Shown: piece after piece, positions 53,147-61,110 of the stretch
Layout: each line of letters opens with the position of its first letter
Position numbering within the stretch: the stretch's first letter is position 1
Assembly (NCBI GenBank): GCA_910588145.1
Contig: CAJUPO010000003.1
Location: forward strand, 161,687-225,686
Origin: an uncultured Oscillospiraceae bacterium
Lineage (GTDB): Bacteria; Bacillota; Clostridia; Oscillospirales; Ruminococcaceae
Length of the DNA: 64,000 nucleotides
Direction: 5' to 3'
The notes under the pieces: generated by a model
The model's input: the letters and a program-made list of their open reading frames with translations, nothing else
The model's database searches: none
Told to the model about the DNA's origin: nothing
Program-made: the position numbers and the translations under genes

Positions 53147-53953
53147 TCAATCATTGAACAAAACATGGCATTTTACCAAAACTGATTTAAGTTTTTTCCA
53201 TAATAATAAGGAACAATGATCCGGATTATAACCATCATCGTCTTTTGGTACATATATTTTAAAATTCCCAACATAAACCAAATCTTTTGGTATTATTCTT
53301 TTAGATGTTATATCCAACTCATATATGTATTTGCAATTCCTACCCGGAGGTAATTTCCACCCCCAATGTATGCATTCTGTACAATTCTCCCTTTCCGGTG
53401 TATATGTTAAATTATCAGATATCCAGCATCGTACCAAAGGAATGATATTTTTATTAAACTCAATCTGCGAAGCCTGCTGAATCATTATATATTTTCCATT
53501 TAGTCCATGTTCCTTTCCATATTCATTCAGCGGCAATGCAAATATATCACCATCCTTCCAAGGACATATATAGTACCTATGTTTATAAATTTTCTTTTCA
53601 GGCGGCTGCGGGGAATTAAGTCTTTGACTTAATTCCTCTAACACTCTTTTTCTTTCATTTCCTAATTTTTCAGATGATTCATACCATATATGCAAATCTC
53701 CTCCTTTTTCTATCCAATTTAATGCCTGCTCTTTTACATATGGCAATAATCGTCCTATTTTCCATTGCTGATCTGCTAAGACAAACCAAAAATTTGGTCC
53801 GTCATCTATATCCTCTAACATTCCTTCATATTTCAATATTAATTCTTTAGTTGCCTCTTCATTGGTTTTACCCTCTCTCAAATATTCTGTATATTCAAAT
53901 TTTATGTCTTCCGCTAAATCATTTTGATATAGCTTGACTCCCCAGGCTCCCAT
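53147..53953 (-). CDS. Immunity-type protein, DUF4259-like plus Imm26-like (cassette A)
   Basis: 268 residues. The N-terminus MGAWGVKLYQNDLAEDIK resembles DUF4259. After LNSPQPPEKKIYKHRYY the C-terminal half starts WKDGDIFALPL and GKYIMIQQ, an Imm26-like strand pattern. Two more full relatives (55728-56540, 62703-63518) and a partial one (63693-64000) are in this array. No signal peptide; cytoplasmic. Role as immunity protein is inferred from its place behind toxin tips. Confidence 0.75.
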   Translation of the reverse strand: MGAWGVKLYQNDLAEDIKFEYTEYLREGKTNEEATKELILKYEGMLEDIDDGPNFWFVLADQQWKIGRLLPYVKEQALNWIEKGGDLHIWYESSEKLGNERKRVLEELSQRLNSPQPPEKKIYKHRYYICPWKDGDIFALPLNEYGKEHGLNGKYIMIQQASQIEFNKNIIPLVRCWISDNLTYTPERENCTECIHWGWKLPPGRNCKYIYELDITSKRIIPKDLVYVGNFKIYVPKDDDGYNPDHCSLLLWKKLKSVLVKCHVLFND

Positions 53954-53970
53954 TTTTTCACTTCCTTATC

Positions 53971-54423
53971 TTAATTTAACTTATTATATGATTCTTTCAA
54001 AATAGCTCTTGCTGGATTTTCTAATATGTCTCTTATTTCTTTAACATCCCAAAAACCTGAAAGACATTCTAACCATTCTAAATCATTTTGTTCATTAGCT
54101 TCTATAATGGTTGCTTCTAATTCTTCTTTCAGCAAAAGCGGATTAAATTTTTCTAATCTTTCTAAAATTATTAATGCACCAGGCCAATTTATATCTTGCA
54201 GCCATTTTAATATTTTTGATAAATATTTTGAAAGTATTAGATCATCTTTGCTAACTACTACTTTAGCACAATTTTCCCAAGAATACTTATAATAACCTGG
54301 TTGAATCCAATAATCTATACTTTCGTCCTTCATAGCTTCGTTTATAGCAAATAATTGAACGTCTTCATCTTGATGCCAATCCATCATTTTTATTATATCT
54401 TCCCTATTCATATTTTTACTCAT
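53971..54423 (-). CDS. DUF5071-like immunity protein (cassette A)
   Basis: 150 residues, helical. The segment ILKWLQDINWPGALIILERL is the DUF5071 signature. Its start overlaps the stop of the RHS toxin tip by eight bases, the usual tight coupling of toxin and immunity genes. No signal peptide, so it should act in the cytoplasm. It is probably the cognate immunity gene of the toxin tip before it. Confidence 0.75.
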   Translation of the reverse strand: MSKNMNREDIIKMMDWHQDEDVQLFAINEAMKDESIDYWIQPGYYKYSWENCAKVVVSKDDLILSKYLSKILKWLQDINWPGALIILERLEKFNPLLLKEELEATIIEANEQNDLEWLECLSGFWDVKEIRDILENPARAILKESYNKLN

Positions 54424-55657
54424 TCTTTCTATGTTTTATAACTATCGATTGTAGTGTTTGTGTGCATACATGACTTGATCCTTCTTCAATCCATTCATCT
54501 AACGTTCCTACTAATGGATTTGGTATTATACTTACATGGTTTATACCATCTCTTATTGCCACTAATGTTCCAGTAGCATTAACTGTAGCAACAGTTGTTG
54601 CTACATAAGCTTTGTTCTTTGGAGGCACTAAACTAAAAGACAATCCAGTATACTTATCCTTTTCCTTAGGAGTTAAATTACCAGGAGAGTTACTACCCCA
54701 TCTATAGATTACTGTATCATTTGGAAGAATAAATGTTTTTGTTAAAACATCTGTTGTAGCATCGGATATGGCTTTACTTCTTGCATAGGTTTCTGCAATT
54801 GACATTGAACCCAACCATGGTGCAAGATAAGGATTAGCATTTGAATCAGTAATTGTACTAAACTTTTTCTTTAAACCTGTTGGTGGTGCCAATACCGGTG
54901 CTGACGATATGCCGGTAACTTCAGATACAGCACTTGCTACCGATATAGCAGCCGATGCAATTACAGATGCAGCATTTTCAGCAAATTCTTCTACAGCATA
55001 AGAAGCTTTGTTTATCATTGTTGATAAACCTTCTTGTACCTCCGGTTGATTTAAAACTGATGATGCCAAATATATAATACCAGCAACTATTAACGTTCCT
55101 ACTATAATCACATCATCTACGCCTGCTATATGACCTGTAGGATCACTGTAATAAACTGGGTTATTAACACAGTAAGTATACAGATTAAGGCTAAGAGGAT
55201 CGTTTAGATTTCCCTCATAACTATCCCTTGAAATAAACCTGCCGATACTTGGGTTATAGTTTCCCGCTCTCAGATAAACCGTCGCTGTTTCTTTGTCATA
55301 ATACTCACCGCAGTAACGGAATGCATTTGTGTCATTTTCATCAATGTTTTTTTCAACACCGAATGCGTCATATTTATAGCTCTTAGTTACATTACCGTCT
55401 TTGTCAGTTAGGTTTACAACATCGCCGTGGGCATTTTGAGTATAGTAAGTATATTCAGTTTTCTTACCATTCCAGAAGTTATACTTAGCTACAAGATTTG
55501 TGCCACGAATGTAGCAATCAGCCTCATAGAACTGATTGTCGATAACATCTGCAATAATCTGCTGATTACCATCCCAGACATGATTTATTGTTTGACCGCC
55601 TACTGTTTTTGCATATCTCAGACCGTTCAAATTATATGAGTAGCTGGTTGTTGTTAA
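54416..55657 (-). CDS. RHS core fragment with C-terminal toxin domain (cassette A, 5' truncated)
   Basis: The frame is open for 413 residues after a TAA at 55660, with no ATG at its start; the first usable codon is a TTG without a ribosome site. Residues about 75-175 are the RHS-repeat core (QNAHGDVVNLTDKDGNV, YLRAGNYNPSIGRFISRDS, SLNLYTYCVNNPVYYSDPTGH). Hydrophobic and Ala-rich linkers follow. The last 120 residues (TVIYRWGSNSPGNLTPKEKD, TGLSFSL, VSIIPNP) form the variable toxin. Its Arg and Ser-x-Ser-like elements hint at an ADP-ribosyltransferase, but this is weak. It overlaps its immunity gene. Confidence 0.85.
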   Translation of the reverse strand, partial: LTTTSYSYNLNGLRYAKTVGGQTINHVWDGNQQIIADVIDNQFYEADCYIRGTNLVAKYNFWNGKKTEYTYYTQNAHGDVVNLTDKDGNVTKSYKYDAFGVEKNIDENDTNAFRYCGEYYDKETATVYLRAGNYNPSIGRFISRDSYEGNLNDPLSLNLYTYCVNNPVYYSDPTGHIAGVDDVIIVGTLIVAGIIYLASSVLNQPEVQEGLSTMINKASYAVEEFAENAASVIASAAISVASAVSEVTGISSAPVLAPPTGLKKKFSTITDSNANPYLAPWLGSMSIAETYARSKAISDATTDVLTKTFILPNDTVIYRWGSNSPGNLTPKEKDKYTGLSFSLVPPKNKAYVATTVATVNATGTLVAIRDGINHVSIIPNPLVGTLDEWIEEGSSHVCTQTLQSIVIKHRKNE

Positions 55658-55712
55658 TTATACCTTTTGTAAAGAAAAAAGAGCTAAACTCGCTTTAAAA
55701 GTTTCTTACTCC
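55657..55712 (-). promoter_or_regulatory. Junction element J1: terminator then promoter-like sequence, altered copy
   Basis: On the minus strand, a terminator-type hairpin (GGAGTAAGAAAC against GTTTAGCTC-type arm) and a T-rich tail lead into TTTACA. In this copy TATAAT follows after only five bases; in the other copies the spacer is 17. A 12-base deletion probably kills the promoter. Confidence 0.65.
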
Positions 55713-55727
55713 ATAAAAATAATATTT

Positions 55728-56540
55728 TTAAATATATTTTTTATAATTATCTATTATTATTTTTTCAATGTTATTCCAATACACTATTTTTTGGCAATTA
55801 ATTATATCTCCAGCATCATTTTCGGGTATAATCAATTCATAATTACCTAAATAGATTAAATTTTTAGAAACTGATCTTTTCGAAGTTGTGTAAATTTCAT
55901 ATGCATAATGGTATTTACCATAATTATTTAAATTTTTACTCCAACGAATACATTTACACATTTTTGTAAAATGTGGAGTTTCATTAATCCAACATCTAAT
56001 TATTGGACTTGTATTTCCATCTAACTCATCATCAACTGCTCTTAATTTTTGTGCTGCTTTTTGAAAAATCATATATTTTCCATATAAGCCCTGTTCTTTA
56101 GCATATGCTGTATTCATTTCAACTGCGAATACATCACCAACTTTCCATGGACACTTATAATATCTTCGCTTACTAATCTTTTTTTCTGGAGGTTGCAAGG
56201 AATTAAGCTTTATGCTTAATTCCTCCAATACCTTTTTTCTTTCATTTCCGAGTTCAGTAGAAGTTTCATACCAAATACGTAAATCTGCACCATTTTGTAT
56301 TTGGTTTAAAGCTTGCTCTTTTACATATGGCATAAGTTTACCTAACTGCCATTGTTGATCTGCTAATGCAAGCCAAAAATTAGCTCCATCCTCAATATCT
56401 TCAAGCACTCCTTCAAACTTTAAAATCAACTCTTGTGTAGCTTCTTCATTTGTTTTTCCATTACGCAAATATTCCTTATACATATGCTTGATATCTTTTG
56501 CAATATCATTTTGATATAATTTTACTCCCCATGCACTCAT
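55728..56540 (-). CDS. Immunity-type protein, DUF4259-like plus Imm26-like (cassette B)
   Basis: 270 residues. MSAWGVKLYQNDIAKDIK and LNSLQPPEKKISKRRYY are clearly related to the cassette A protein; the C-terminal half starts WKVGDVFAVEM and GKYMIFQK and is more diverged. No signal peptide. It follows the GIY-YIG toxin tip by 21 bases and has an AAAGGAG ribosome site, so it is the likely cytoplasmic immunity protein for that nuclease. Confidence 0.78.
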   Translation of the reverse strand: MSAWGVKLYQNDIAKDIKHMYKEYLRNGKTNEEATQELILKFEGVLEDIEDGANFWLALADQQWQLGKLMPYVKEQALNQIQNGADLRIWYETSTELGNERKKVLEELSIKLNSLQPPEKKISKRRYYKCPWKVGDVFAVEMNTAYAKEQGLYGKYMIFQKAAQKLRAVDDELDGNTSPIIRCWINETPHFTKMCKCIRWSKNLNNYGKYHYAYEIYTTSKRSVSKNLIYLGNYELIIPENDAGDIINCQKIVYWNNIEKIIIDNYKKYI

Positions 56541-56561
56541 GATTTTATAACTCCTTTAATT

Positions 56562-57428
56562 TTATGGTCGCCCGTGTAAGGTTACTCCATATTTGTTATT
56601 GTACATTATCTTATCTAATTTAGCTTCATATGGTACAGCTGCGGTCATATATGTTGAATAATTAGGATTAAAAATACTTATCCCATTAATTTGATTGTTA
56701 TAAGCATTTCCGCCAGGTAAAAATCTATTATTTAATGTATGATATTTTTCAATTCCCTTTTGTTCCAAACCTCTTGCCGCTTCATATGAAATATTTTCCG
56801 CTATTGGTATCATAGTTAAATGATTTCTTAGCGAAAGCCTAGATGAATGTTGTGCTGCTCTAACATCTAAATTATATGTTCTTCCAACATATTCTATTTG
56901 ATTGGTGTTTTCATCAAATAATAAATACACACTTTGATTTGGTTTCTTTTTAGGTGTTGCAAATTTAGTTTGGGTTTCAGATTCTGTTTCTTCCTTAGGA
57001 ACAGACTTAGTTTGAGAAGAATAATCAGTCCATTCAAATGTAGTAGCAGTATCATAGACTCCTTTAACAGCCGAAACGGCTATTATTCCTATAACTGTTA
57101 GCAAACCTGCTGTATCTCCAAATGGAGCTGGTCCATCTGCGGCTGCCATCGAACCAGCTACTGCAAAACCTGTGGAATTATCTGATAATTCTTTTCCGGT
57201 ATTTTTTGCTGCCGAAAGCAAAAAATTTCCCACATTTTTAGCGACTTCTTTTGTACCCTTCCATAATTCTTTCCAAAAGTGCCCACTCGGATCAACATAA
57301 ATAACAGGATTATTAGCACAGTAAGTATACAGATTAAGGCTAAGAGGATCGTTTAAATTTCCTGCAAAACTATCCCTTGAAATAAACCTGCCGATACTTG
57401 AGTTATAGTTTCTTGCACTATACTCAGT
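56562..57428 (-). CDS. RHS core remnant with GIY-YIG nuclease toxin tip (cassette B, no start)
   Basis: The frame is open for 288 residues after a TAA at 57431. It begins in a shortened RHS core (YNSSIGRFISRDSFAGNLNDP, YTYCANNPVIYVDPSGH). A hydrophobic stretch (GLLTVIGIIAVSAVKGV) and a Thr/Glu linker follow. The toxin has the GIY-YIG pattern: QSVYLLFDENTNQIEYVGRT, then NLDVRAAQH with Arg and His, and a conserved Glu in ARGLEQKGIEKYH. GIY-YIG enzymes cut DNA or RNA. No ATG with a ribosome site precedes it. The core has an internal deletion joining NGK-TEY to ARNYN. Confidence 0.85.
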   Translation of the reverse strand, partial: TEYSARNYNSSIGRFISRDSFAGNLNDPLSLNLYTYCANNPVIYVDPSGHFWKELWKGTKEVAKNVGNFLLSAAKNTGKELSDNSTGFAVAGSMAAADGPAPFGDTAGLLTVIGIIAVSAVKGVYDTATTFEWTDYSSQTKSVPKEETESETQTKFATPKKKPNQSVYLLFDENTNQIEYVGRTYNLDVRAAQHSSRLSLRNHLTMIPIAENISYEAARGLEQKGIEKYHTLNNRFLPGGNAYNNQINGISIFNPNYSTYMTAAVPYEAKLDKIMYNNKYGVTLHGRP

Positions 57429-57454
57429 TTACTTACCGTTCCAAATCCAGTTTA

Positions 57455-57525
57455 ATTATATCATAATTTTAACTATTTGTAAAGAAAAAGGAGCAAAACT
57501 CGCTTTTTAAAGCTTGTTTTACTCC
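57455..57525 (-). promoter_or_regulatory. Junction element J2: terminator plus promoter
   Basis: On the minus strand, GGAGTAAAAC...GTTTTGCTCC forms a terminator hairpin with a TTTTTCTTT tail. Directly after comes TTTACA (57483-57478), 17 bases and TATAAT (57460-57455). The RHS fragment begins within bases of the -10 element. Upstream of the hairpin is the scar encoding VINLTD-stop. Confidence 0.8.
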
Positions 57526-57667
57526 GATTTATCTTAATCCGTAAGGTTTATGACATAAAAGAGGCAAATAACAAATTAGCAAGCTCTTGGCTTTCTCTAT
57601 AGATAACTTAAGCATTTCTTGGATATGAACCTTAACGAACTTGTGGTAAACAATTTTATAGTAAATT

Positions 57668-58159
57668 TTAAAGTGAAATATACAAATAATATTCATTATT
57701 TTCACAAGTAATAATTATCCATATATCATGCATATGCTTATCGTTAAATTTGTAATCTGTTCTATATGCACGAAATAAATATACAACGTCATCTTCATTA
57801 AAAGCAAACCAATGGTAACGAATGTTGAAATTTGGTATATTTTTAAATAAAGGTGGATTTTTGTACTTTGGTAGGATATTATTTTTTAATTGATTTATAA
57901 TATCCTCTTTTTCTTTTTCATTTATTTTTAATTTTGCCTTTATATTATCTATATAATGAAAATCATCAAAAATATTATGTTCATAATGAACTATACTAAC
58001 TGAGTTAGACAATTTTAAGGTCGTTCTTTTTTCAATAAGACTTATTGGATTATTTGTAATTTTATAAATAACAATATACAATAATATTAACATCGTTATG
58101 AAAATGCAAAAGTATACAATCATGTGTTTTTTGTCCTTAATTTTTTTTACACTTATCAT
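57668..58159 (-). CDS. Membrane-anchored probable immunity protein (cassette C)
   Basis: 163 residues. One N-terminal membrane span (about 12-33) is followed by an extracytoplasmic domain with no family I recognise (NIRYHWFAFNEDDVVYLFRAY, DIWIIITCENNEYYLYISL). The ribosome site is GGTGAT. Placed right behind the cassette C tip; the single-span, outward topology suggests protection against a toxin acting at the envelope. Inference from position only. Confidence 0.6.
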   Translation of the reverse strand: MISVKKIKDKKHMIVYFCIFITMLILLYIVIYKITNNPISLIEKRTTLKLSNSVSIVHYEHNIFDDFHYIDNIKAKLKINEKEKEDIINQLKNNILPKYKNPPLFKNIPNFNIRYHWFAFNEDDVVYLFRAYRTDYKFNDKHMHDIWIIITCENNEYYLYISL

Positions 58160-58253
58160 ATAATCACCATTCTATATAGTTAGAGGATAAATGACTTCAC
58201 TTTTAAGGTGAAGTCACAACCTTTTTGAATGTTATTTTTAACACCTAACACAA

Positions 58254-58682
58254 TTATTGTTTAGTATCATTAGTTTTCTTTTTATTTATTTTTATGCCGC
58301 TGCCCCAGAAAACAGACATTTCTAATTTTTTAATCATTTGGTTTACCGTTAATTTTTTTTCATAAGATCTAATAACTTGTGATACACCAAAATCGTTACT
58401 TCTATAAACGGTCCATCCCCTATTTTTACGTTCAGATATTAACCAGCTTTTAAATTCATCATCATTTTTAGATTTATACTTTCCCAAAAAATCCCGTCCT
58501 ATAACTGTTCCATCACTTGCTAATACAGGTGAACTGTTTATTATTTCAGCGAATTGTGAGGCCGGATTAGTATGTTCATGATCCAAATCATAGCTCTTTG
58601 TTACCTTTCCGTCTTTATCTGTTAGGTTTACTACATCGCCATGAGCATTCTGGATATAGTATGTATCATGTCCTATATTATA
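58254..58682 (-). CDS. RHS core remnant with unknown C-terminal tip (cassette C, no start)
   Basis: The frame is open for 142 residues from the -10 element of J3. It starts in the RHS core (YYIQNAHGDVVNLTDKDGKV, TKSY) and switches abruptly to DLDHEHTNPASQFAE and a basic, 100-residue tip (FKSWLISERKNRGWTVYRSN, VFWGSGIKINKKK). The DAFG...GRF part of the core is absent, so an internal deletion is likely. I do not recognise the tip. No start codon with a ribosome site. Confidence 0.6.
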   Translation of the reverse strand, partial: YNIGHDTYYIQNAHGDVVNLTDKDGKVTKSYDLDHEHTNPASQFAEIINSSPVLASDGTVIGRDFLGKYKSKNDDEFKSWLISERKNRGWTVYRSNDFGVSQVIRSYEKKLTVNQMIKKLEMSVFWGSGIKINKKKTNDTKQ

Positions 58683-58745
58683 TCATAATTTTAACTATTT
58701 GTAAAGAAAAAGGAGCAAAACATACTTTCCAGTTTGTTTTACTCC
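58677..58745 (-). promoter_or_regulatory. Junction element J3: terminator plus promoter
   Basis: On the minus strand, GGAGTAAAACA...TGTTTTGCTCC hairpin with T-tail, then TTTACA (58705-58700), 17 bases, TATAAT (58682-58677). Confidence 0.8.
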
Positions 58746-58747
58746 GC

Positions 58748-58840
58748 TTTTTCTTTATCAATAAGGTTTACAACATCGCCGTAGGTATTTTGTGTGTAAT
58801 AGTTTTCTTACCGTCCCATGAGTATAATTCGCAATTAGGT
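58748..58840 (-). pseudogene. RHS core scar before J3
   Basis: On the minus strand the sequence encodes DGKKT, a frameshift, then YYTQNTYGDVVNLIDKE and a stop, a decayed copy of the RHS segment NGKKTEYTYYTQNAHGDVV. It directly precedes the J3 hairpin. Confidence 0.7.
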
Positions 58841-58854
58841 TTATGCTTTATACA

Positions 58855-59304
58855 TTATTCTCCTACCCAGTATGTTAAAACCTCTCCATTTCTTTGTGAA
58901 ATAGCTATATTAAAATCTGAACCAACTGTAATCAAACAATTTTTTTCATCATAAGGTTTCCAAAAGCTAATTATCCAAACATTATCACTTTCATCATAAA
59001 AAACCGATTGTAGTTTATATTCTTTAAAAAGCCCTTGTTTTTGCTTGTTATAAAAAATAACATTTGCTATTTGTACAGCAGATTCCATATCTGGAACACA
59101 ATTCGAATCAAAAATATTTTGAACATCATCTTGATTCCATATTTTATTATAATATTCGCCAGATAAAAATTTAATCTTGGAATAATCACTATTAGTTTGT
59201 TCATTAGAAAAGTTGTTATTATGATAAGCTAATATATAAGTAAATAAGCTGCCTAAAACAAAGCATATAATAGAAATCAACATAAAAATTATACTTTTTT
59301 TCAT
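58855..59304 (-). CDS. Membrane-anchored NTF2-like immunity protein (cassette D)
   Basis: 149 residues. An N-terminal signal anchor (about 5-27) is followed by a domain with CVPDMESAVQIANVIFYNKQKQG, SVFYDESDNVWIISFWKP and ITVGSDFNIAISQRNGEVL, the pattern of NTF2-fold immunity proteins of polymorphic toxin systems. The ribosome site is AAGGAG. No toxin tip remains upstream, only an RHS scar, so it is an orphan immunity gene. Confidence 0.72.
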   Translation of the reverse strand: MKKSIIFMLISIICFVLGSLFTYILAYHNNNFSNEQTNSDYSKIKFLSGEYYNKIWNQDDVQNIFDSNCVPDMESAVQIANVIFYNKQKQGLFKEYKLQSVFYDESDNVWIISFWKPYDEKNCLITVGSDFNIAISQRNGEVLTYWVGE

Positions 59305-59429
59305 TTATTCTCCTTTATGGTGTAGGCATTGCATATTGCCACAATTGGATCAGTTCTTCTTCCTGTAAAACTATCCCTTTGAGTAAATCTACCCATACTT
59401 GGGTTATAGTTTCTCGCCCTAATCTCAAT
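59301..59429 (-). pseudogene. RHS core scar without toxin (cassette D)
   Basis: A 42-codon open remnant reads ARNYNPSMGRFTQRDSFTGR and then a short unrelated end before TGA, which overlaps the ATG of the immunity gene. The toxin domain has been deleted. Confidence 0.72.
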
Positions 59430-59445
59430 TTACTTAATATGACTT

Positions 59446-59517
59446 ATTATATGATAATTTTAACTTTTTGTAAAGAAAATATAAAGGAGTAACAAGCTTT
59501 AAAAGCTTGCTACTCCT
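59446..59517 (-). promoter_or_regulatory. Junction element J4: terminator plus promoter
   Basis: On the minus strand, AAGGAGTAGCAAGCTT and its partner form a long hairpin, then TTTACA (59474-59469), 17 bases, TATAAT (59451-59446). Confidence 0.78.
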
Positions 59518-59587
59518 TTTATTAGAATGCTTTAGTTAAATATATACAAAGAAGAACAAACCCGCTTATAAAAGCTTGTTTTATTCT
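59518..59587 (-). repeat. Decayed extra junction element
   Basis: On the minus strand a second hairpin (AAGAATAAAACAAGCTT with AAGCGGGTTTGTTCTT) is followed by TTTGTA, 17 bases and TTCTAA, a worn copy of the junction pattern directly upstream of J4. It suggests that a cassette was once between the two. Confidence 0.5.
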
Positions 59588-59591
59588 TATA

Positions 59592-60119
59592 CTACATAGT
59601 CCAAAAGTCAAAGAAATCTTTTGTATTAGAATATGCTTCCTTTTCATCTATTCTAATGACCTCCCAATTAGACTTGTTCTTTTTTATCTTAAGCTTTACA
59701 GGTATTTTTTTGCTGGAGGTCATTATGTTTCCGGTTTTATCTAATACTACTACAGAATATTTTATCCATAAATAACCGGATTTAAAGTTATGAATTGTAT
59801 ATACTCTTTTAACTTCCAAATTAACTGTATAATTATTATTGTTATATTCACGTAACCAGTTAAAATGTGCTTTTATATTATTATTAAACATATCATCATC
59901 TACAAAAATAATATTATAATCATCAACTTCTTGATTATTATAATATTTACTTAGACTTGCAGGCACATAACAATCTGTTGAATAAAATGCATTATATATT
60001 TCTTGAATTACAGAATTTGTATTTATTTGCATCAAGATAAAGCCAACTAATATAGTGGTTAAAGCAATTATAATTGCTTTTGCTTTATATCTCTTGAAAT
60101 TAAATTTAACTTGCATCAT
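59592..60119 (-). CDS. Membrane-anchored probable immunity protein (cassette E)
   Basis: 175 residues. A basic N-terminus and one membrane span (about 13-31) precede an extracytoplasmic domain with no known family (YVPASLSKYYNNQEVDDY, YLWIKYSVVVLDKTGNIM). Its start overlaps the amidase tip by 14 bases, with an AGGATG site. Outward topology fits neutralisation of a cell-wall-acting amidase outside the membrane. Inference from position and topology. Confidence 0.65.
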   Translation of the reverse strand: MMQVKFNFKRYKAKAIIIALTTILVGFILMQINTNSVIQEIYNAFYSTDCYVPASLSKYYNNQEVDDYNIIFVDDDMFNNNIKAHFNWLREYNNNNYTVNLEVKRVYTIHNFKSGYLWIKYSVVVLDKTGNIMTSSKKIPVKLKIKKNKSNWEVIRIDEKEAYSNTKDFFDFWTM

Positions 60120-61032
60120 TTTTCATCCTAATTATACAAACATAATCTTCGTCTGGAATTGATAACTCCTTATTAGTTCTGTTTATTGAATGAGCAGAAT
60201 ATTTTATTTTATTGCCATCAGAAGCCTTAGTATCATATAAAACATCTGTAATTATGGTTGAATGATATATACCGTCTTCATTTCCATAAAACATTAAATC
60301 TCCTTTTTGGATATTCAAGAACCTTAAAAAAGGTTTTACAGTATTATATTCATCACCATTCATTTTTAATACACTTCCATTAATATAACCATTACTTTCA
60401 TTTGAAAAATATTCATATTGCTTCCTTGCCACTGTCCAAGTATTTGTAAAATTATAATCTTTTGGTCTATGAGTTACTCCACTTTTATTACTAAAAAATA
60501 TATTGGGTTGAATAGGTTGAAGCCCATATGAAGGATAATCAATTCTAAAGCTTTGATTATATTCCGATTCATAGTACCAATCTTCATTCATAGAAATATC
60601 ACCAGCATGTAATGCTTGAGAAGTAAAATTAGCACAATCAGACCCTGCTCTCTTACCATAAAGCATAAAATATTCAACATACCCTTTAATAGTTTTTAAA
60701 TTAAAACCGGATCCCAAATCAATATATTCAGGATTTGAATCTTCTGAATAATCTAATGCATATTGCACAGCAGCTTCTCGATCATAAAAACCAGATGGAT
60801 CTATATTAATAATAGGGTTATTTCGGCAATAAGTATATTTATTTAAAGATAACGGATCTTCATTTTTTCCCGCATAACTATCCCTTTGAGTAAATCTACC
60901 GGTACTTGGGTTATAATATCTTGCTCTCAGGTAAATTGTACCTGACTCAGTGTCGTAGTACTCACCGCAGTAACGGAACGCATTTATGTCATTCTTGTCA
61001 ATGTTTTTCTCAATACCGAATGCATTATGTGA
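60106..61032 (-). CDS. RHS core fragment with amidase_6 toxin tip (cassette E, no start)
   Basis: The frame is open for 308 residues. It starts in the RHS core at NAFGIEKNID, with YCGEYYDTESGTIYLRARYYN, STGRFTQRDSYAG, KYTYCRNNPIINIDPSGF. The tip (about 220 residues) matches amidase_6 proteins: KRAGSDCANFTSQALHAGDI holds the nucleophile Cys, and IQKGDLMFYGNEDGIYHSTI holds the His. Likely a cysteine amidase, plausibly cutting peptidoglycan. The only candidate starts are a GTG inside the tip, without a ribosome site. It overlaps the immunity gene. Confidence 0.85.
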   Translation of the reverse strand, partial: SHNAFGIEKNIDKNDINAFRYCGEYYDTESGTIYLRARYYNPSTGRFTQRDSYAGKNEDPLSLNKYTYCRNNPIINIDPSGFYDREAAVQYALDYSEDSNPEYIDLGSGFNLKTIKGYVEYFMLYGKRAGSDCANFTSQALHAGDISMNEDWYYESEYNQSFRIDYPSYGLQPIQPNIFFSNKSGVTHRPKDYNFTNTWTVARKQYEYFSNESNGYINGSVLKMNGDEYNTVKPFLRFLNIQKGDLMFYGNEDGIYHSTIITDVLYDTKASDGNKIKYSAHSINRTNKELSIPDEDYVCIIRMKNDAS

Positions 61033-61033
61033 T

Positions 61034-61105
61034 ATTATATCATAATTTTAACTATTTGTAAAGAAAAATGGAGCAAAACTCGCTTATTAAAGCTTGTTTT
61101 GCTCT
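61034..61105 (-). promoter_or_regulatory. Junction element J5: terminator plus promoter
   Basis: On the minus strand, GAGCAAAAC...GTTTTGCTC hairpin with T-tail, then TTTACA (61062-61057), 17 bases, TATAAT (61039-61034). Confidence 0.8.
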
Positions 61106-61110
61106 ATTAA

